NCBI GenBank assembly: GCA_050294475.1
Contig: JBNKOE010000001.1
Coordinates: 124,001 to 188,000, forward strand
Origin: Thalassobellus sp050294475
GTDB lineage: Bacteria; Bacteroidota; Bacteroidia; Flavobacteriales; Flavobacteriaceae
Length of the DNA stretch: 64,000 nt
Reading direction: 5' to 3'
A program made the translations under genes and the position numbers. The notes under the pieces were generated by a model. That model worked only from the letters and a program-made list of their open reading frames with translations. It did no database searches and was not told where the DNA came from. Shown in pieces: positions 16,812 through 26,038 of this stretch; the first letter of the stretch is position 1, and every line of letters begins with the position of its first letter.

Positions 16812-17687
16812 TTAAAAGGTTCTACTTAAATTGAATCCAAAATAAATATTACCATCTGTCCAATCTCCAGTTGCTTGACCTAAAAAGGTATTAGTGTTCA
16901 TGCCTTGAGAATTAGTGAAATGTAATTGAAATACATGTCCGCCAGTTTCGAGATCAAAACCTATAGATAGTGGGTTTTTAAAAGGCGAGTTTTTATCTCT
17001 ATTTAAATGCCAACCATAATCGACATTTATAGACCATCGCTTACTAATTTTATAACGCCCTCCAAGTCCTAAAGCTAATTGTGAGTTGTCTTGTTCACCT
17101 ACTTTCACATCATCGTTGTTATAAATGCTGGAAGTTAGGTTCTCATGGAAATAAGTAGGAGCTAATTCAACCGATAAATTGGTATTTATTTTTCTTGAAA
17201 TTAATAATTGACTTGTATAGCTTAAACGATGTTTGAATTCTAAAAGTGGTAAATTGTCTTTTTCTAAACCAGTATTAATTAAAATCTCATTGTAACCTAC
17301 AATAGTAAAAGGAAATCCGTTTTTTACTTGTCTTAAAAGACGATATTTTATAGATGTTTGATATGTTTTGTTAAAAGACGATCTAGAAACCCCAATATTT
17401 ACACCTTCTGAAAGACCATACACAAAATTCAATCTTGTTACAGCATCATCCAATCCAAAAAAAGTATCTATTCCATTTTTGAGCGTTCCAAATCTATGTG
17501 ATACAATTAAAGTAAACTCTTTTGGTCTAACTAATTTTGTCGATTCAAAATTTACAATTTTTAAACCTTTAAATGATGCATAGGCGTACTCAACACCGGT
17601 AGAATCTGTATCTATTTCATTTAGCAAATCTTCTTGTGAATACATTAGTATAGGAAACAGAATGAATAAAATTTTTATGGATTTCAT
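16812..17687 (-). CDS. DUF5777-type outer membrane beta-barrel protein
   Basis: 291 residues with a signal peptide (about 1-17). The mature chain has alternating amphipathic strands (for example FTLIVSHRFG, NVGISRSSFN, QLALGLGGRYK) and a terminal aromatic residue (NLSRTF), typical of a small outer membrane barrel. I recognise the pattern of the DUF5777 family, usually found in Bacteroidetes beside YceI and small cytochromes, as here. Transport or anchoring function is unknown. Confidence 0.75.
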   Translation of the reverse strand: MKSIKILFILFPILMYSQEDLLNEIDTDSTGVEYAYASFKGLKIVNFESTKLVRPKEFTLIVSHRFGTLKNGIDTFFGLDDAVTRLNFVYGLSEGVNIGVSRSSFNKTYQTSIKYRLLRQVKNGFPFTIVGYNEILINTGLEKDNLPLLEFKHRLSYTSQLLISRKINTNLSVELAPTYFHENLTSSIYNNDDVKVGEQDNSQLALGLGGRYKISKRWSINVDYGWHLNRDKNSPFKNPLSIGFDLETGGHVFQLHFTNSQGMNTNTFLGQATGDWTDGNIYFGFNLSRTF

Positions 17688-17760
17688 AAGGTGGATTTTA
17701 AGTTTTAAAATTTAATTAGAGTTTGATGAATTGTTTAGTATAACTATAGGTTTTAACAGA

Positions 17761-18141
17761 TTAATTAATAATACATTGGTCTAGTTTTATTTCTTCAAAT
17801 AAATCATCATAGCCTATAAAACGACCTTTAACTTTAATCTGGGTATTATTTTCTAATGGAGACTTAATTGGATTTGTAAATTGACAAAACACAATATTAT
17901 CTAAAGTAATAGTGCTATTTGATTGCCCACTTATTTGCCCCGTCACCTCTATGGTTTTGTTGAGATATTTTTTTTCTGACTTAGCTGGGGCAATAGAAAA
18001 CTCATTTGAAAGCTCAATGGTTGTTAAGGAAAATTCAGGCTTTTCTGTTTCTATATCCCTATGATCGTGATATACATATTTATAAACAAAGAAGCCTACA
18101 GCAATAAGGAAAATTATAAAAATCCACTTTTTCATTTTCAT
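17761..18141 (-). CDS. membrane-anchored OB-fold (tRNA_anti-like) protein
   Basis: 126 residues: one N-terminal transmembrane anchor (about 5-24), then a soluble OB-fold with EVTGQISG, ITLDNIVFCQF and IKVKGRFIGYDDLFEEIKLDQC. The pattern matches the tRNA_anti-like family (PF12869). Binding partner unknown; nucleic-acid binding is unlikely outside the cytoplasm. It opens the five-gene cluster ending with YceI. Confidence 0.75.
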   Translation of the reverse strand: MKMKKWIFIIFLIAVGFFVYKYVYHDHRDIETEKPEFSLTTIELSNEFSIAPAKSEKKYLNKTIEVTGQISGQSNSTITLDNIVFCQFTNPIKSPLENNTQIKVKGRFIGYDDLFEEIKLDQCIIN

Positions 18142-18162
18142 TTTTTTTAATTGATTAACAAT

Positions 18163-18190
18163 ACTGCTTCAGTTTTTATACCGAAGCAGT
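18163..18190 (-). other. hairpin before the OB-fold gene, in the 188-bp gap 18142-18329
   Basis: ACTGCTTC (18163-18170) / GAAGCAGT (18183-18190), a perfect 8-bp stem. On the minus strand it lies between the acidic lipoprotein stop and the OB-fold gene start; A/T-rich flanks make it a candidate terminator or leader structure. A 14-codon frame (MKKKISSLNPKKGF) upstream of it is too short to call. Confidence 0.35.
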
Positions 18191-18329
18191 AAGTTGCTAG
18201 TAATCAAAATCCTTTTTTAGGATTTAATGAAGAAATTTTCTTTTTCATAGGGCACTTCTACTAGCTTTATGTTATACTAAAGAATGATAAAATTTTCTTT
18301 AGCTATTTTTTTGTCTTTATTAAACTATA

Positions 18330-19403
18330 TTAATTACAATTTTTAGTGTAACGTAATCTATCACTATCACCAACTCTTAAATCAATTTTGCTTTCAGTAT
18401 ATTTAGATATTTCATGTAGAACCCAATTGTTATTGCAATAGTCTAAACCTTGCACATTAATGTTGACATGTAAATTCATAGCTGTACCACTAGTTGTCCA
18501 AGTTCCGTAGGCCGTAATACCGCTCCAATAAACCGAAAGTGTTCCATCATTGAAAAAGTTAAAAGTATAACCGTCATAATAGTTGTCGTGGTTATTGCTA
18601 TCTCTTTCCAATCTGTCTATAGTCCAATCTGTGCAACTTGTTAATATGGAAGCTAACTCTTCTACATTGCAATCAATACAATCGTCATCATTATAATCAT
18701 AGTCATCATCCTCATCACAATCGTTTTTATGGGCATCAATAACATCTTTAAGTTCAATTAAATCGTTTACAATTATTTGAGAACCATCTAAAAGTGTTAC
18801 AGAAACAGGAAAGTTTATTTGAGCATAATCAGAAATATTTAAAGTATTTATAAAACCATATAAATCTTTATCAGATTGTATGCTTGAGGTGTTTGTAAAT
18901 TCATTATTAGTGTTGAAAACAGATATGGTTATTGGATATTGAAAATCAAGGCATTCAATGTCATCATCCATTTCATTTTCTCCATTACAATTATTGGAAT
19001 AGCTATTAAGCTCAGATACATTGTTAATAGTGACTTCAGAAAAATCGTCAAGTATTATTGTTATTGGATAGGTTATGTTTAACGTATCATAATCATCATC
19101 AGATTCGTCAAAAATGTATTCAACTATTTTGTAATCATCACTTGTATTTACAGTAATTTCAGTACCATTTACTGATACTTGAACAGGTAATTTAATATCA
19201 AAGCAATTGGCATAATCAAGAATATTATCCTTGGAGCCATCATTACTTGATGAATTTTTCATTAAGTTGGCTATTGTAGAGTTTGCCACTAATATTTCGT
19301 CTTCTGGAGCTTGGATATACTCAGTCTCTTCTTTCCTGCATGAAGTCAATAGTATTCCAAATATTAAGGGAAACATAAAAAAAACCTTAGATGATATTTT
19401 CAT
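18330..19403 (-). CDS. acidic repeat lipoprotein with C-terminal lipocalin-like domain
   Basis: 357 residues with a lipoprotein signal (FGILLTSC-R). I do not recognise a named family. Two ~80-residue repeats (about 65-145 and 150-230) share the plan C-x-D-aromatic/Ile-x-x-P-I/V-x-V-S-V ... YPI/FPV-T/S-I/V-x-L-x-D-x-S ... E-L ... C. They are joined by very acidic linkers (EDDDYDYNDDDC and similar) that could bind calcium. The last ~100 residues (CTDWTIDRLERD, FNFFNDGTLSVYW, GTWTTSG) look like a small lipocalin-type beta barrel. It diverges from the ECF sigma gene across a 96-bp gap, so the two may share regulation. Probably surface or periplasmic. Confidence 0.65.
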   Translation of the reverse strand: MKISSKVFFMFPLIFGILLTSCRKEETEYIQAPEDEILVANSTIANLMKNSSSNDGSKDNILDYANCFDIKLPVQVSVNGTEITVNTSDDYKIVEYIFDESDDDYDTLNITYPITIILDDFSEVTINNVSELNSYSNNCNGENEMDDDIECLDFQYPITISVFNTNNEFTNTSSIQSDKDLYGFINTLNISDYAQINFPVSVTLLDGSQIIVNDLIELKDVIDAHKNDCDEDDDYDYNDDDCIDCNVEELASILTSCTDWTIDRLERDSNNHDNYYDGYTFNFFNDGTLSVYWSGITAYGTWTTSGTAMNLHVNINVQGLDYCNNNWVLHEISKYTESKIDLRVGDSDRLRYTKNCN

Positions 19404-19474
19404 AAATTATCTTCTTATACAACTATAACAACCCAATTATAAAAACTCCTGAATTTTTCTTTCATTTTTTTATA

Positions 19475-19482
19475 TAACTTTG
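19475..19482 (+). promoter_or_regulatory. Bacteroidetes -7 promoter element for the sigma/FecR/TonB operon
   Basis: TAACTTTG matches the Bacteroidetes -7 consensus TAnnTTTG perfectly and ends 17 nt before the TTG start of the sigma gene. No good -33 TTTG is seen at the usual distance. The transcript leader would be very short. Confidence 0.45.
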
Positions 19483-19499
19483 AAAACAAAAAAAGTAAT

Positions 19500-20027
19500 T
19501 TGGAAAAAGAACTCAATAATACTATTTGTGAAGAAGTGGTTTTTGAGCGTGTTTATAATAAATATGCCAAAGATTTAAACAACTATTTGTATTATAAATA
19601 TGGAGAGCAATTTAACCCAAATGATAGAGTCCAAGAAGCATTTATAAAATTGTGGGATAATTGTAAAAAAGTAAGTTTTAATAAAGCAAAATCATTTTTA
19701 TACACAGTTGCCAACAATATGATGTTAAATGAAATCAAGCATCAAAAAGTTGTTTTGAAATATCAACAAGATATTAAACCAAATGAATTTACCAATAATG
19801 AATCTCCAGAGTTTATTTTAGAAAAAGAACAATTTTTAGAACGCTATAAAAAGGTGTTATCAAATTTAAAAGAGGAACAGCGGGTTGCTTTTTTATTAAA
19901 TAAGGTTGAAGGCAAAAAGCATAGTGAAATTGCTGACATGTTGGGTATTACACAAAAAGTTGTGGAATATAGAATTTACAGTGCTTTTAATATTTTAAAA
20001 AAAGAATTAGAAGGATTTAAAATATAG
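19500..20027 (+). CDS. ECF sigma-70 factor (FecI-like)
   Basis: 175 residues read from a TTG start at 19500-19502; no closer ATG gives a full region 2. Region 2 covers about residues 12-75 (RVYNKYAKDLNNYLYYKYGE, VQEAFIKLWDN) and region 4 about 115-170 (LKEEQRVAFLLNKVEGKKHSEIA, then the recognition helix around TQKVVEYRIYSAF). It should direct RNA polymerase to genes switched on when the cognate TonB receptor binds ligand. The FecR-like gene follows after 51 nt and the receptor overlaps it, a complete trans-envelope signalling unit. The TTG start suggests low basal translation. Confidence 0.9.
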   Translation: MEKELNNTICEEVVFERVYNKYAKDLNNYLYYKYGEQFNPNDRVQEAFIKLWDNCKKVSFNKAKSFLYTVANNMMLNEIKHQKVVLKYQQDIKPNEFTNNESPEFILEKEQFLERYKKVLSNLKEEQRVAFLLNKVEGKKHSEIADMLGITQKVVEYRIYSAFNILKKELEGFKI

Positions 20028-20078
20028 AAAATCGGGAGAAATAGGATTTAAGTTGTTATATATTAAAGAGAATGATTT

Positions 20079-20978
20079 ATGGATTTAGATGATTTAGAAA
20101 AAAAATGGTTAAATAATGAGCTTACCGATGAGGAAGAACTGTTGTTCAATAAACGGGATGATGCCCAATTCAATCAACAAATCATTGATGGAGCACAGCA
20201 TTTTAAAGCATCACGTTTTCATCAAATAGATGATTTTAAAACGTTTAAATCACGATATAATAGTACTGTTAAAAAAATACACTGGTTAAATCCGCTATTA
20301 AAAATAGCCAGTGTCGTGGTTATTACATTGGGCTTTTATTTTACCTTCTTTTTTAATCATCTTACACAAGTACAAACCTTGGCAGGTGAAAAGCAAACCA
20401 TTGAACTCCCAGACCATTCAATAGTTACTTTAAACGCACTGACAGAAGTAGCGTTTGATAAAAAGGAATGGAAAAATAACAGAAAAATAGAACTAAATGG
20501 AGAAGCTTACTTTAGAGTAAGTAAAGGAAAAACCTTTGATGTTGTAACAAACCAAGGAGTAGTTACAGTTGTAGGAACTCAATTTAATGTAAAAGCACGA
20601 GAGCATTATTTTGAGGTAAAATGTTTTGAAGGCATTGTAAAAGTAGTATCAGATACCATAACAAGATTTTTAAAGGCAGGAGATACCTATCAAATTTTAA
20701 ATGGAACATTTAAAGAAGGAAAAACTATTATAAAGGCACCAAAATGGACAGATAACATAAGTGTTTTTGAAGCTATTCCAATAAAAGAGGTTTTTGCTGA
20801 GTTAGAAAGACAATACAATATAGAGATAAGCTATAATGTAGATTCTAACCGCTTGTTTACTGGAGGATTTGTTCATGATAATTTAAAGAATGCCTTAATA
20901 GCCATTACAAAACCCATGAATTTAACTTATGAAATGAGTTCACCAACCCTCATAGTAATTCATGAAAATAAAGATTAA
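20079..20978 (+). CDS. FecR-like anti-sigma factor
   Basis: 299 residues. A short cytoplasmic N-terminal domain (1-75), one transmembrane helix (about 76-98, KIASVVVITLGFYFTFFF), then the periplasmic FecR domain (QTIELPDHSIVTLNA, ...GEAYFRV, VVTNQGVVTVVGTQFNV) and a C-terminal DUF4974-like domain (about 225-299) starting at SVFEAIPIKEVFAELERQY. It holds the sigma factor until the receptor's signalling domain contacts it. Its last 17 nt overlap the start of the TonB receptor gene, so the two are translationally coupled. Confidence 0.92.
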   Translation: MDLDDLEKKWLNNELTDEEELLFNKRDDAQFNQQIIDGAQHFKASRFHQIDDFKTFKSRYNSTVKKIHWLNPLLKIASVVVITLGFYFTFFFNHLTQVQTLAGEKQTIELPDHSIVTLNALTEVAFDKKEWKNNRKIELNGEAYFRVSKGKTFDVVTNQGVVTVVGTQFNVKAREHYFEVKCFEGIVKVVSDTITRFLKAGDTYQILNGTFKEGKTIIKAPKWTDNISVFEAIPIKEVFAELERQYNIEISYNVDSNRLFTGGFVHDNLKNALIAITKPMNLTYEMSSPTLIVIHENKD

Positions 20979-23487
20979 TCAAGTTGTTTTATTAATAGTT
21001 TTTCTGTTTTCATTGAGTGGATTATCTGCACAGGAAAATAAAGAACTAAAACCTTTGTCTCAAGTTATTAGTTTGCTTGAAACACAATATCATGTTCAAT
21101 TTAATTATGCCGAAGATATAGTTAGTGGCATTTCACTAAAGCCACCAGAAACCTCTTTATCGTTTAAGGAAGCACTTGAATACCTTCAAAAGGTAACAGG
21201 TTTAATGTTTACCGATTTAAATTCTGGTATTGTATTGGTTACACAAAACAAAACCAAGGTATTATGTGGATATATTAAAGATATGGAAACGTTTCAACCC
21301 TTATCTGGGGCTACAATCCAAACATTAAAATCTTCCACAACAAGTGATAATAAAGGATTCTTCAAGATAGAGATACATGATGTTTCAGAACCTGTAACCA
21401 TTCGATATTTAGGATATAAAACCATTAATAAACCTTACAATTTATTTGTTCTAAATCAATGTGAAACTATTTTTTTGACACCAAATTTTCAATCATTATC
21501 ACAAGTTGTTATTTCAAATTATCTTGTTAACGGAATCAACAAAATAAATAACGGATCATTTGAAATAAATTTTTCAGACTTTGATATTTTACCTGGACTA
21601 ATTGAAACAGATGTTTTGCAATCTATACAAGGTTTACCAGGGATTCAAAGTATAAATGAAACCGTTTCCAATATTAATATAAGAGGAGGAACCCATGACC
21701 AAAATTTAATTCTTTGGGATGACATTAAAATGTACCAATCGGGGCATTTTTTCGGATTGATATCCATGTACAACCCACAAATTACACATAAAGTGTCTTT
21801 AAGAAAAAACGGGAGTGATGTTTCATACACCGATGGGGTTTCTGGCACTATTGAAATGCAGACCAATAAAAATATCACCACAAAATTTACAGGAATTATT
21901 GGTGTTAACTTAACAAATATTAATGGATTCATTGATTTTCCAGTAGGAAAAAAATCTTCTATTCAAATTGGTACTAGAAAATCCATCAATGATTTTATAA
22001 AAACACCAACGTACAAATCTTTTTTTAATAGAATTTCTCAAAATACCGAGGTTGAAGATAATCAAACCAGTATTAAAAATTCCAACAAATCATTTGATTT
22101 TTATGATACGTCATTACGTTGGCTTTATAAAATAAGTGACAAAGACCAATTGCGATTAAATTTTATAAATGTTTACAACAAACTCTTATTCAACGAAAAT
22201 GCTATTATTAATGAGCAACTCGAATCTAAAGAAAGTCGCTTAACCCAAAACAGTATTGCCAGTGGTATAAACTATAAGCGCATTTGGAATGATGCTCTGC
22301 AATCAACATTTGAAATTTATGAAACAGATTATAAGTTAAAATCAATAAACGCTAATATTTTAGATTCACAAAGGTTTCTGCAAGAGAATGCTGTTTCAGA
22401 AACTAGCGTAAAACTTAAAGCAGATTACAAAATTAATGACAAATTTCACCTTTTAAACGGTTATCATTTTGTTGAAACAGAGGTAACCAATCTTGATGAT
22501 GTTGACAATCCTTTATTACGTTCGTTGGTTTCAGAAGTTCTAAGAGCACATGGCGTTTTTTCAAAATTAGAATACAGGTCTTTAGATAAAAACACTAACT
22601 TAAATTTTGGAATAAGATATAATTATCTTGAAAAATTTAAAAAGCAACTTTGGGAACCCCGTTTAAGTTTTAGTCAAAAATTCCTAACCAATTTTACATG
22701 GGAAATCTTAGGAGAATTTAAACATCAAAACACCTCTCAAGTCATTAATTTCCAAAGCGACTTTTTAGGCATTGAAAAACGTAGATGGCAATTGTCAAAT
22801 GATAATGATATTCCAATTATTAAAAGCAAACAAATTTCAACGGGTATTAATTACAGCAATAAAGGATGGCTTTTTAATATAGAAGGGTATTTTAAAAGAG
22901 TAAATGGCATTACATCACAAAGCCAGGGTTTTCAAAATCAGTATGAATTTTCAAAATCAAGAGGTAGTTATAATGCAAAAGGATTTGATGTCTTGTTCCG
23001 AAAAAGGATTGATAAACTTAATTGTTGGGTCAGTTATTCTTTTATGGAAAACACCTATACTTTTAAAGAATATCAAGAAAGGTCATTTCCTAGTAACTTT
23101 AATATAACGCATGCCATTACTTTAGGAACAGCCTATAGTTTTAATAAATTAAAAATTTCTACAGGATTTAATTGGCATTCTGGAAAGCCAACAACTGAAC
23201 CCACAATTGGAAATAACACTGTAAATTATAAAAGCTATAAAATAACATATGGTGACACCAATGGCAGTAATTTAAAGGATTACATGCGATTAGATATTTC
23301 TGCCTTATATGACTTCAAGATTGGCTATAAAACAAGTGCAAATATTGGAATATCTATTTGGAACGTACTAGATAGAGAAAATGAAATTGGGAATTTTTAT
23401 CGTGTTAATGATGATGGTGTTATCAATGAAACGGTTCAAAATTCTTTGGAAATAACACCAAATGCCGTTTTTAGACTGAATTTTTAG
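20962..23487 (+). CDS. TonB-dependent receptor with N-terminal signalling (STN) and carboxypeptidase-like domains
   Basis: 841 residues, signal peptide about 1-23. Order: STN-type secretin/TonB signalling domain (about 30-95, LSQVISLLETQYHVQFNYAE ... VTGLMFT), CarboxypepD_reg-like domain (about 103-175, LCGYIKDMETFQPLSGATIQ), plug (about 200-300, with NINIRGGTHDQNLILWDDIKMYQ) and a 22-strand-type barrel ending NAVFRLNF. It binds and imports a ligand and signals through FecR and the sigma factor. It lacks a SusD partner, unlike the SusC at 30201, so its ligand could be a small oligosaccharide, siderophore or peptide. It converges with the BNR lipoprotein gene across 152 bp. Confidence 0.9.
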   Translation: MKIKINQVVLLIVFLFSLSGLSAQENKELKPLSQVISLLETQYHVQFNYAEDIVSGISLKPPETSLSFKEALEYLQKVTGLMFTDLNSGIVLVTQNKTKVLCGYIKDMETFQPLSGATIQTLKSSTTSDNKGFFKIEIHDVSEPVTIRYLGYKTINKPYNLFVLNQCETIFLTPNFQSLSQVVISNYLVNGINKINNGSFEINFSDFDILPGLIETDVLQSIQGLPGIQSINETVSNINIRGGTHDQNLILWDDIKMYQSGHFFGLISMYNPQITHKVSLRKNGSDVSYTDGVSGTIEMQTNKNITTKFTGIIGVNLTNINGFIDFPVGKKSSIQIGTRKSINDFIKTPTYKSFFNRISQNTEVEDNQTSIKNSNKSFDFYDTSLRWLYKISDKDQLRLNFINVYNKLLFNENAIINEQLESKESRLTQNSIASGINYKRIWNDALQSTFEIYETDYKLKSINANILDSQRFLQENAVSETSVKLKADYKINDKFHLLNGYHFVETEVTNLDDVDNPLLRSLVSEVLRAHGVFSKLEYRSLDKNTNLNFGIRYNYLEKFKKQLWEPRLSFSQKFLTNFTWEILGEFKHQNTSQVINFQSDFLGIEKRRWQLSNDNDIPIIKSKQISTGINYSNKGWLFNIEGYFKRVNGITSQSQGFQNQYEFSKSRGSYNAKGFDVLFRKRIDKLNCWVSYSFMENTYTFKEYQERSFPSNFNITHAITLGTAYSFNKLKISTGFNWHSGKPTTEPTIGNNTVNYKSYKITYGDTNGSNLKDYMRLDISALYDFKIGYKTSANIGISIWNVLDRENEIGNFYRVNDDGVINETVQNSLEITPNAVFRLNF

Positions 23488-23639
23488 TTCGAAGAAAATA
23501 TCATTAAAAACTTCTCTTTTCGTTTACTACAAATTGCAAGGAAATTTATGAATTAACGCTAAAGACTTGTAGAATATATTGGAAAAGGCAACTGGTTCTT
23601 TTAAAACAATAGATTGTTCTAATCCTTAAGTTAATACCA

Positions 23640-24692
23640 CTACATATTTAATTGGAAAGACACATGTTTTATATATTCCCTATTATAGGTGTATAAAACA
23701 TGTATTTTTTTATCTTCTGTTTGGATTATGGCAGGATAACTAAACTGACCTTCTTGCTTATTTTCAAGAGTCAAAATTCTCTCCCAGTTCAATCCGTCAT
23801 TAGAGTACTCAACATCTAAAATATTGCGCCCATTATACCAATTACTACCCTGTGGCAAGGGGTTGTTAACGAGTAAAAACGTTTTTTTTCCTAATGATAA
23901 AGCATCAATCCCAGAGTTAGAGTTAACAACATCTATTGTGTCTGTATGTTTCCAAGAATTTCCATAATCATTAGACCAAGAACTAACTAACTTATTATGT
24001 TTACTTCTACATAACATTTGGATTATACTATCCGAATGCACCAAAAATGTAGGCTGTATAATGTCAAAATTCTTTTTATTTTCAATTGGTGTTTTATGCC
24101 ATTTACCAGTATTTTCAATGTATTGCTCTACATGGACACGCCATTCATTGTTTTTAGCACTTTCTGTACTACTTCCGCATAAAAGTACCCCTTGTTTTAT
24201 TTCTACAGGCTTATTTTTAATAGGTCCTAATATTCCTTCGGGTAAATATTGTGGTTGGCTCCATGTTGCCCCACCATCTTTTGAAGTGAGCATTGCTCCA
24301 AACCATTCCCTTGGATTTTTACCAATCTTATAAAACAGATACAATGTATTGCTTTGACTTTTAAACAATACAGGATTCCAACATGGCAATGTGTCTTGCT
24401 CTCTTATTAAAGGTTTTATCAAACATACTGGAGTAGACCACCTATTAGCATTATAAGAAGCAGCATATATCCCAACATCATTAGCTCCTTCATGCATCCC
24501 TCCAAACCAAGCTGCCAATAAATTATTAGGTTTTGTCTCTACAACTGTTGCTGCGTGACTATTGATGGTTACTTTTTTGTTAAAAACAAAGGATTCATTA
24601 ACATCACTCAATTTAGGTTTTTTGTCTTTACAGCTACAAAAAGTAATCAAAATTACAAGTAAAAAAATAAAAGATTTTAATGATGCAGACAT
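23640..24692 (-). CDS. BNR/sialidase-superfamily lipoprotein
   Basis: 350 residues with a lipoprotein signal (VILITFCSC-K). A six-bladed propeller is indicated by two good Asp-boxes, SKDGGATW (about 140) and SNDYGNSW (about 240), and by the family start SHAATVVETKPNNLLAAWFGG. This is the BNR_2/COG4692-type group called 'predicted sialidase'. I do not see the Arg-Ile-Pro motif of classical GH33 sialidases, so a true sialidase activity is uncertain; other glycosidases use this fold. As last gene of an operon with a sugar permease and a 113-residue protein in the N-glycan locus, removal of a capping sugar (sialic acid or another acidic or deoxy sugar) is a reasonable inference. Confidence 0.75.
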   Translation of the reverse strand: MSASLKSFIFLLVILITFCSCKDKKPKLSDVNESFVFNKKVTINSHAATVVETKPNNLLAAWFGGMHEGANDVGIYAASYNANRWSTPVCLIKPLIREQDTLPCWNPVLFKSQSNTLYLFYKIGKNPREWFGAMLTSKDGGATWSQPQYLPEGILGPIKNKPVEIKQGVLLCGSSTESAKNNEWRVHVEQYIENTGKWHKTPIENKKNFDIIQPTFLVHSDSIIQMLCRSKHNKLVSSWSNDYGNSWKHTDTIDVVNSNSGIDALSLGKKTFLLVNNPLPQGSNWYNGRNILDVEYSNDGLNWERILTLENKQEGQFSYPAIIQTEDKKIHVLYTYNREYIKHVSFQLNM

Positions 24693-24702
24693 AGTTCGCT
24701 TT

Positions 24703-26037
24703 TTAAAGCTGCTTATTTTGCCCTAGTGTATGGCCATGTACGGCGTAGTAAAGAATAAACAAATAACATGGTAATAAAATCCAGTAACCACTTGCTGCAG
24801 AAGCTGCTGTTGCTAAAGTTTCTTCCATACCATTTGCCAGATAACTAGCTTTTTTAAAATCTACTAATTTACCATACAATAGCGGAATTATAGCGCCTCC
24901 CGATATTGCCATAATTAATAAGGCCGACCCCGTTTTTGTAAATTTACCCAAACCCTTTAAAGTAAGTGGCCAAACTGCAGGCCAAACTAAAGCATTCGAT
25001 ATTCCTAAAGTAGCCACAAATAAAACTGATGTAAACCCACTAGTAAACACAATACAAAACGAAAAAACAATTCCTAAAATAGCACTAACTTTTAATGCAA
25101 AAGTTTGGCTTATATATTTAGGAATCAAAATAACTCCCAAAGCGTAAGTAACCACCATAGCCATTAAGGTAAACGTTGTGAAAAACTTGGCATAAACAGT
25201 AGAAATACCTAAAGAAATACCATATGCTATGATAGTGTCTCCAGCTATAACTTCAACACCTACATACATAAACAATGTTAATACCCCAAGCCATAAATGC
25301 GGAAATTGAAAAATACTGGTCTTTGTTGTTTTACTATCTTTTGATTCTTTGATGGGTTCTGCTTCAACATGTGGTAAAGGCGCCTTTCTTATTAATAACC
25401 CTAAAACAAATAAAACAATAGCCATTACTATATATGGCATGACAACACTATCGGCCATAATATCTAATAATTGCATTTTTTCAGCATTGGAAACAGTGCT
25501 TAATTTTTCTTTAATCTCATCTATTCCCGATAATAAAATAGCTCCAAAAATAAGAGAGCCTAAAGCTCCTGCAACTTTATTAGCTATTCCCATAATAGCA
25601 ATCCGTTTGGCAGCACTTTCAATAGGCCCCAATATAGTGATATAAGGGTTTGATGCTGTTTGAAGAAGTGTCATTCCTGCTCCTTGAATAAAAATGCCTG
25701 TTAAAAACATCCAATAGGTTCTTGCTTCTGCGGCTGGTATAAATATTAAAGCACCTATTGCCATTATAAATAACCCTAAAGACATGCCTTTTCTATATCC
25801 AATTTTTGATAAAATATACGATGCTGGAAGTGCCATCACAACAAAAGAAATATAAGAGGCAGAAGCAACTAAAAATGATTGTGCCGATGTTAATTCGCTA
25901 ATAGTTTTCATAAAAGGGATTAATGCGCCATTAATCCATGTGACAAATCCAAAAATGAAAAATAATCCTGCTATAATTATTATTGGGACTAATGTATTAT
26001 TTTTTGTTTGTGAAGGTAATTGGTTAGTGTTAGCCAT
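24703..26037 (-). CDS. FucP/NagP-type MFS sugar permease
   Basis: 444 residues with 12 predicted membrane helices. The first helix segment (IIIIAGLFFIFGFVTWINGAL), the GMTLLQTASNPYITILG motif and the AAKRIAIMGIANKVAG segment are those of the FucP/GluP/NagP branch of the major facilitator superfamily. Members import L-fucose, glucose/galactose or GlcNAc with protons. In this setting GlcNAc or fucose released from N-glycans is the likely cargo. It starts 1 nt after the stop of the 113-residue gene and ends 10 nt before the BNR gene: a tight three-gene operon. Confidence 0.88.
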   Translation of the reverse strand: MANTNQLPSQTKNNTLVPIIIIAGLFFIFGFVTWINGALIPFMKTISELTSAQSFLVASASYISFVVMALPASYILSKIGYRKGMSLGLFIMAIGALIFIPAAEARTYWMFLTGIFIQGAGMTLLQTASNPYITILGPIESAAKRIAIMGIANKVAGALGSLIFGAILLSGIDEIKEKLSTVSNAEKMQLLDIMADSVVMPYIVMAIVLFVLGLLIRKAPLPHVEAEPIKESKDSKTTKTSIFQFPHLWLGVLTLFMYVGVEVIAGDTIIAYGISLGISTVYAKFFTTFTLMAMVVTYALGVILIPKYISQTFALKVSAILGIVFSFCIVFTSGFTSVLFVATLGISNALVWPAVWPLTLKGLGKFTKTGSALLIMAISGGAIIPLLYGKLVDFKKASYLANGMEETLATAASAASGYWILLPCYLFILYYAVHGHTLGQNKQL

Positions 26038-26038
26038 A

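Noticed and set aside
18228..18272. 14-codon frame MKKKISSLNPKKGF on the minus strand, resembling RiPP leader starts
   Set aside because: Too short, no maturase gene nearby, and Lys/Ser-rich starts arise easily in AT-rich DNA.
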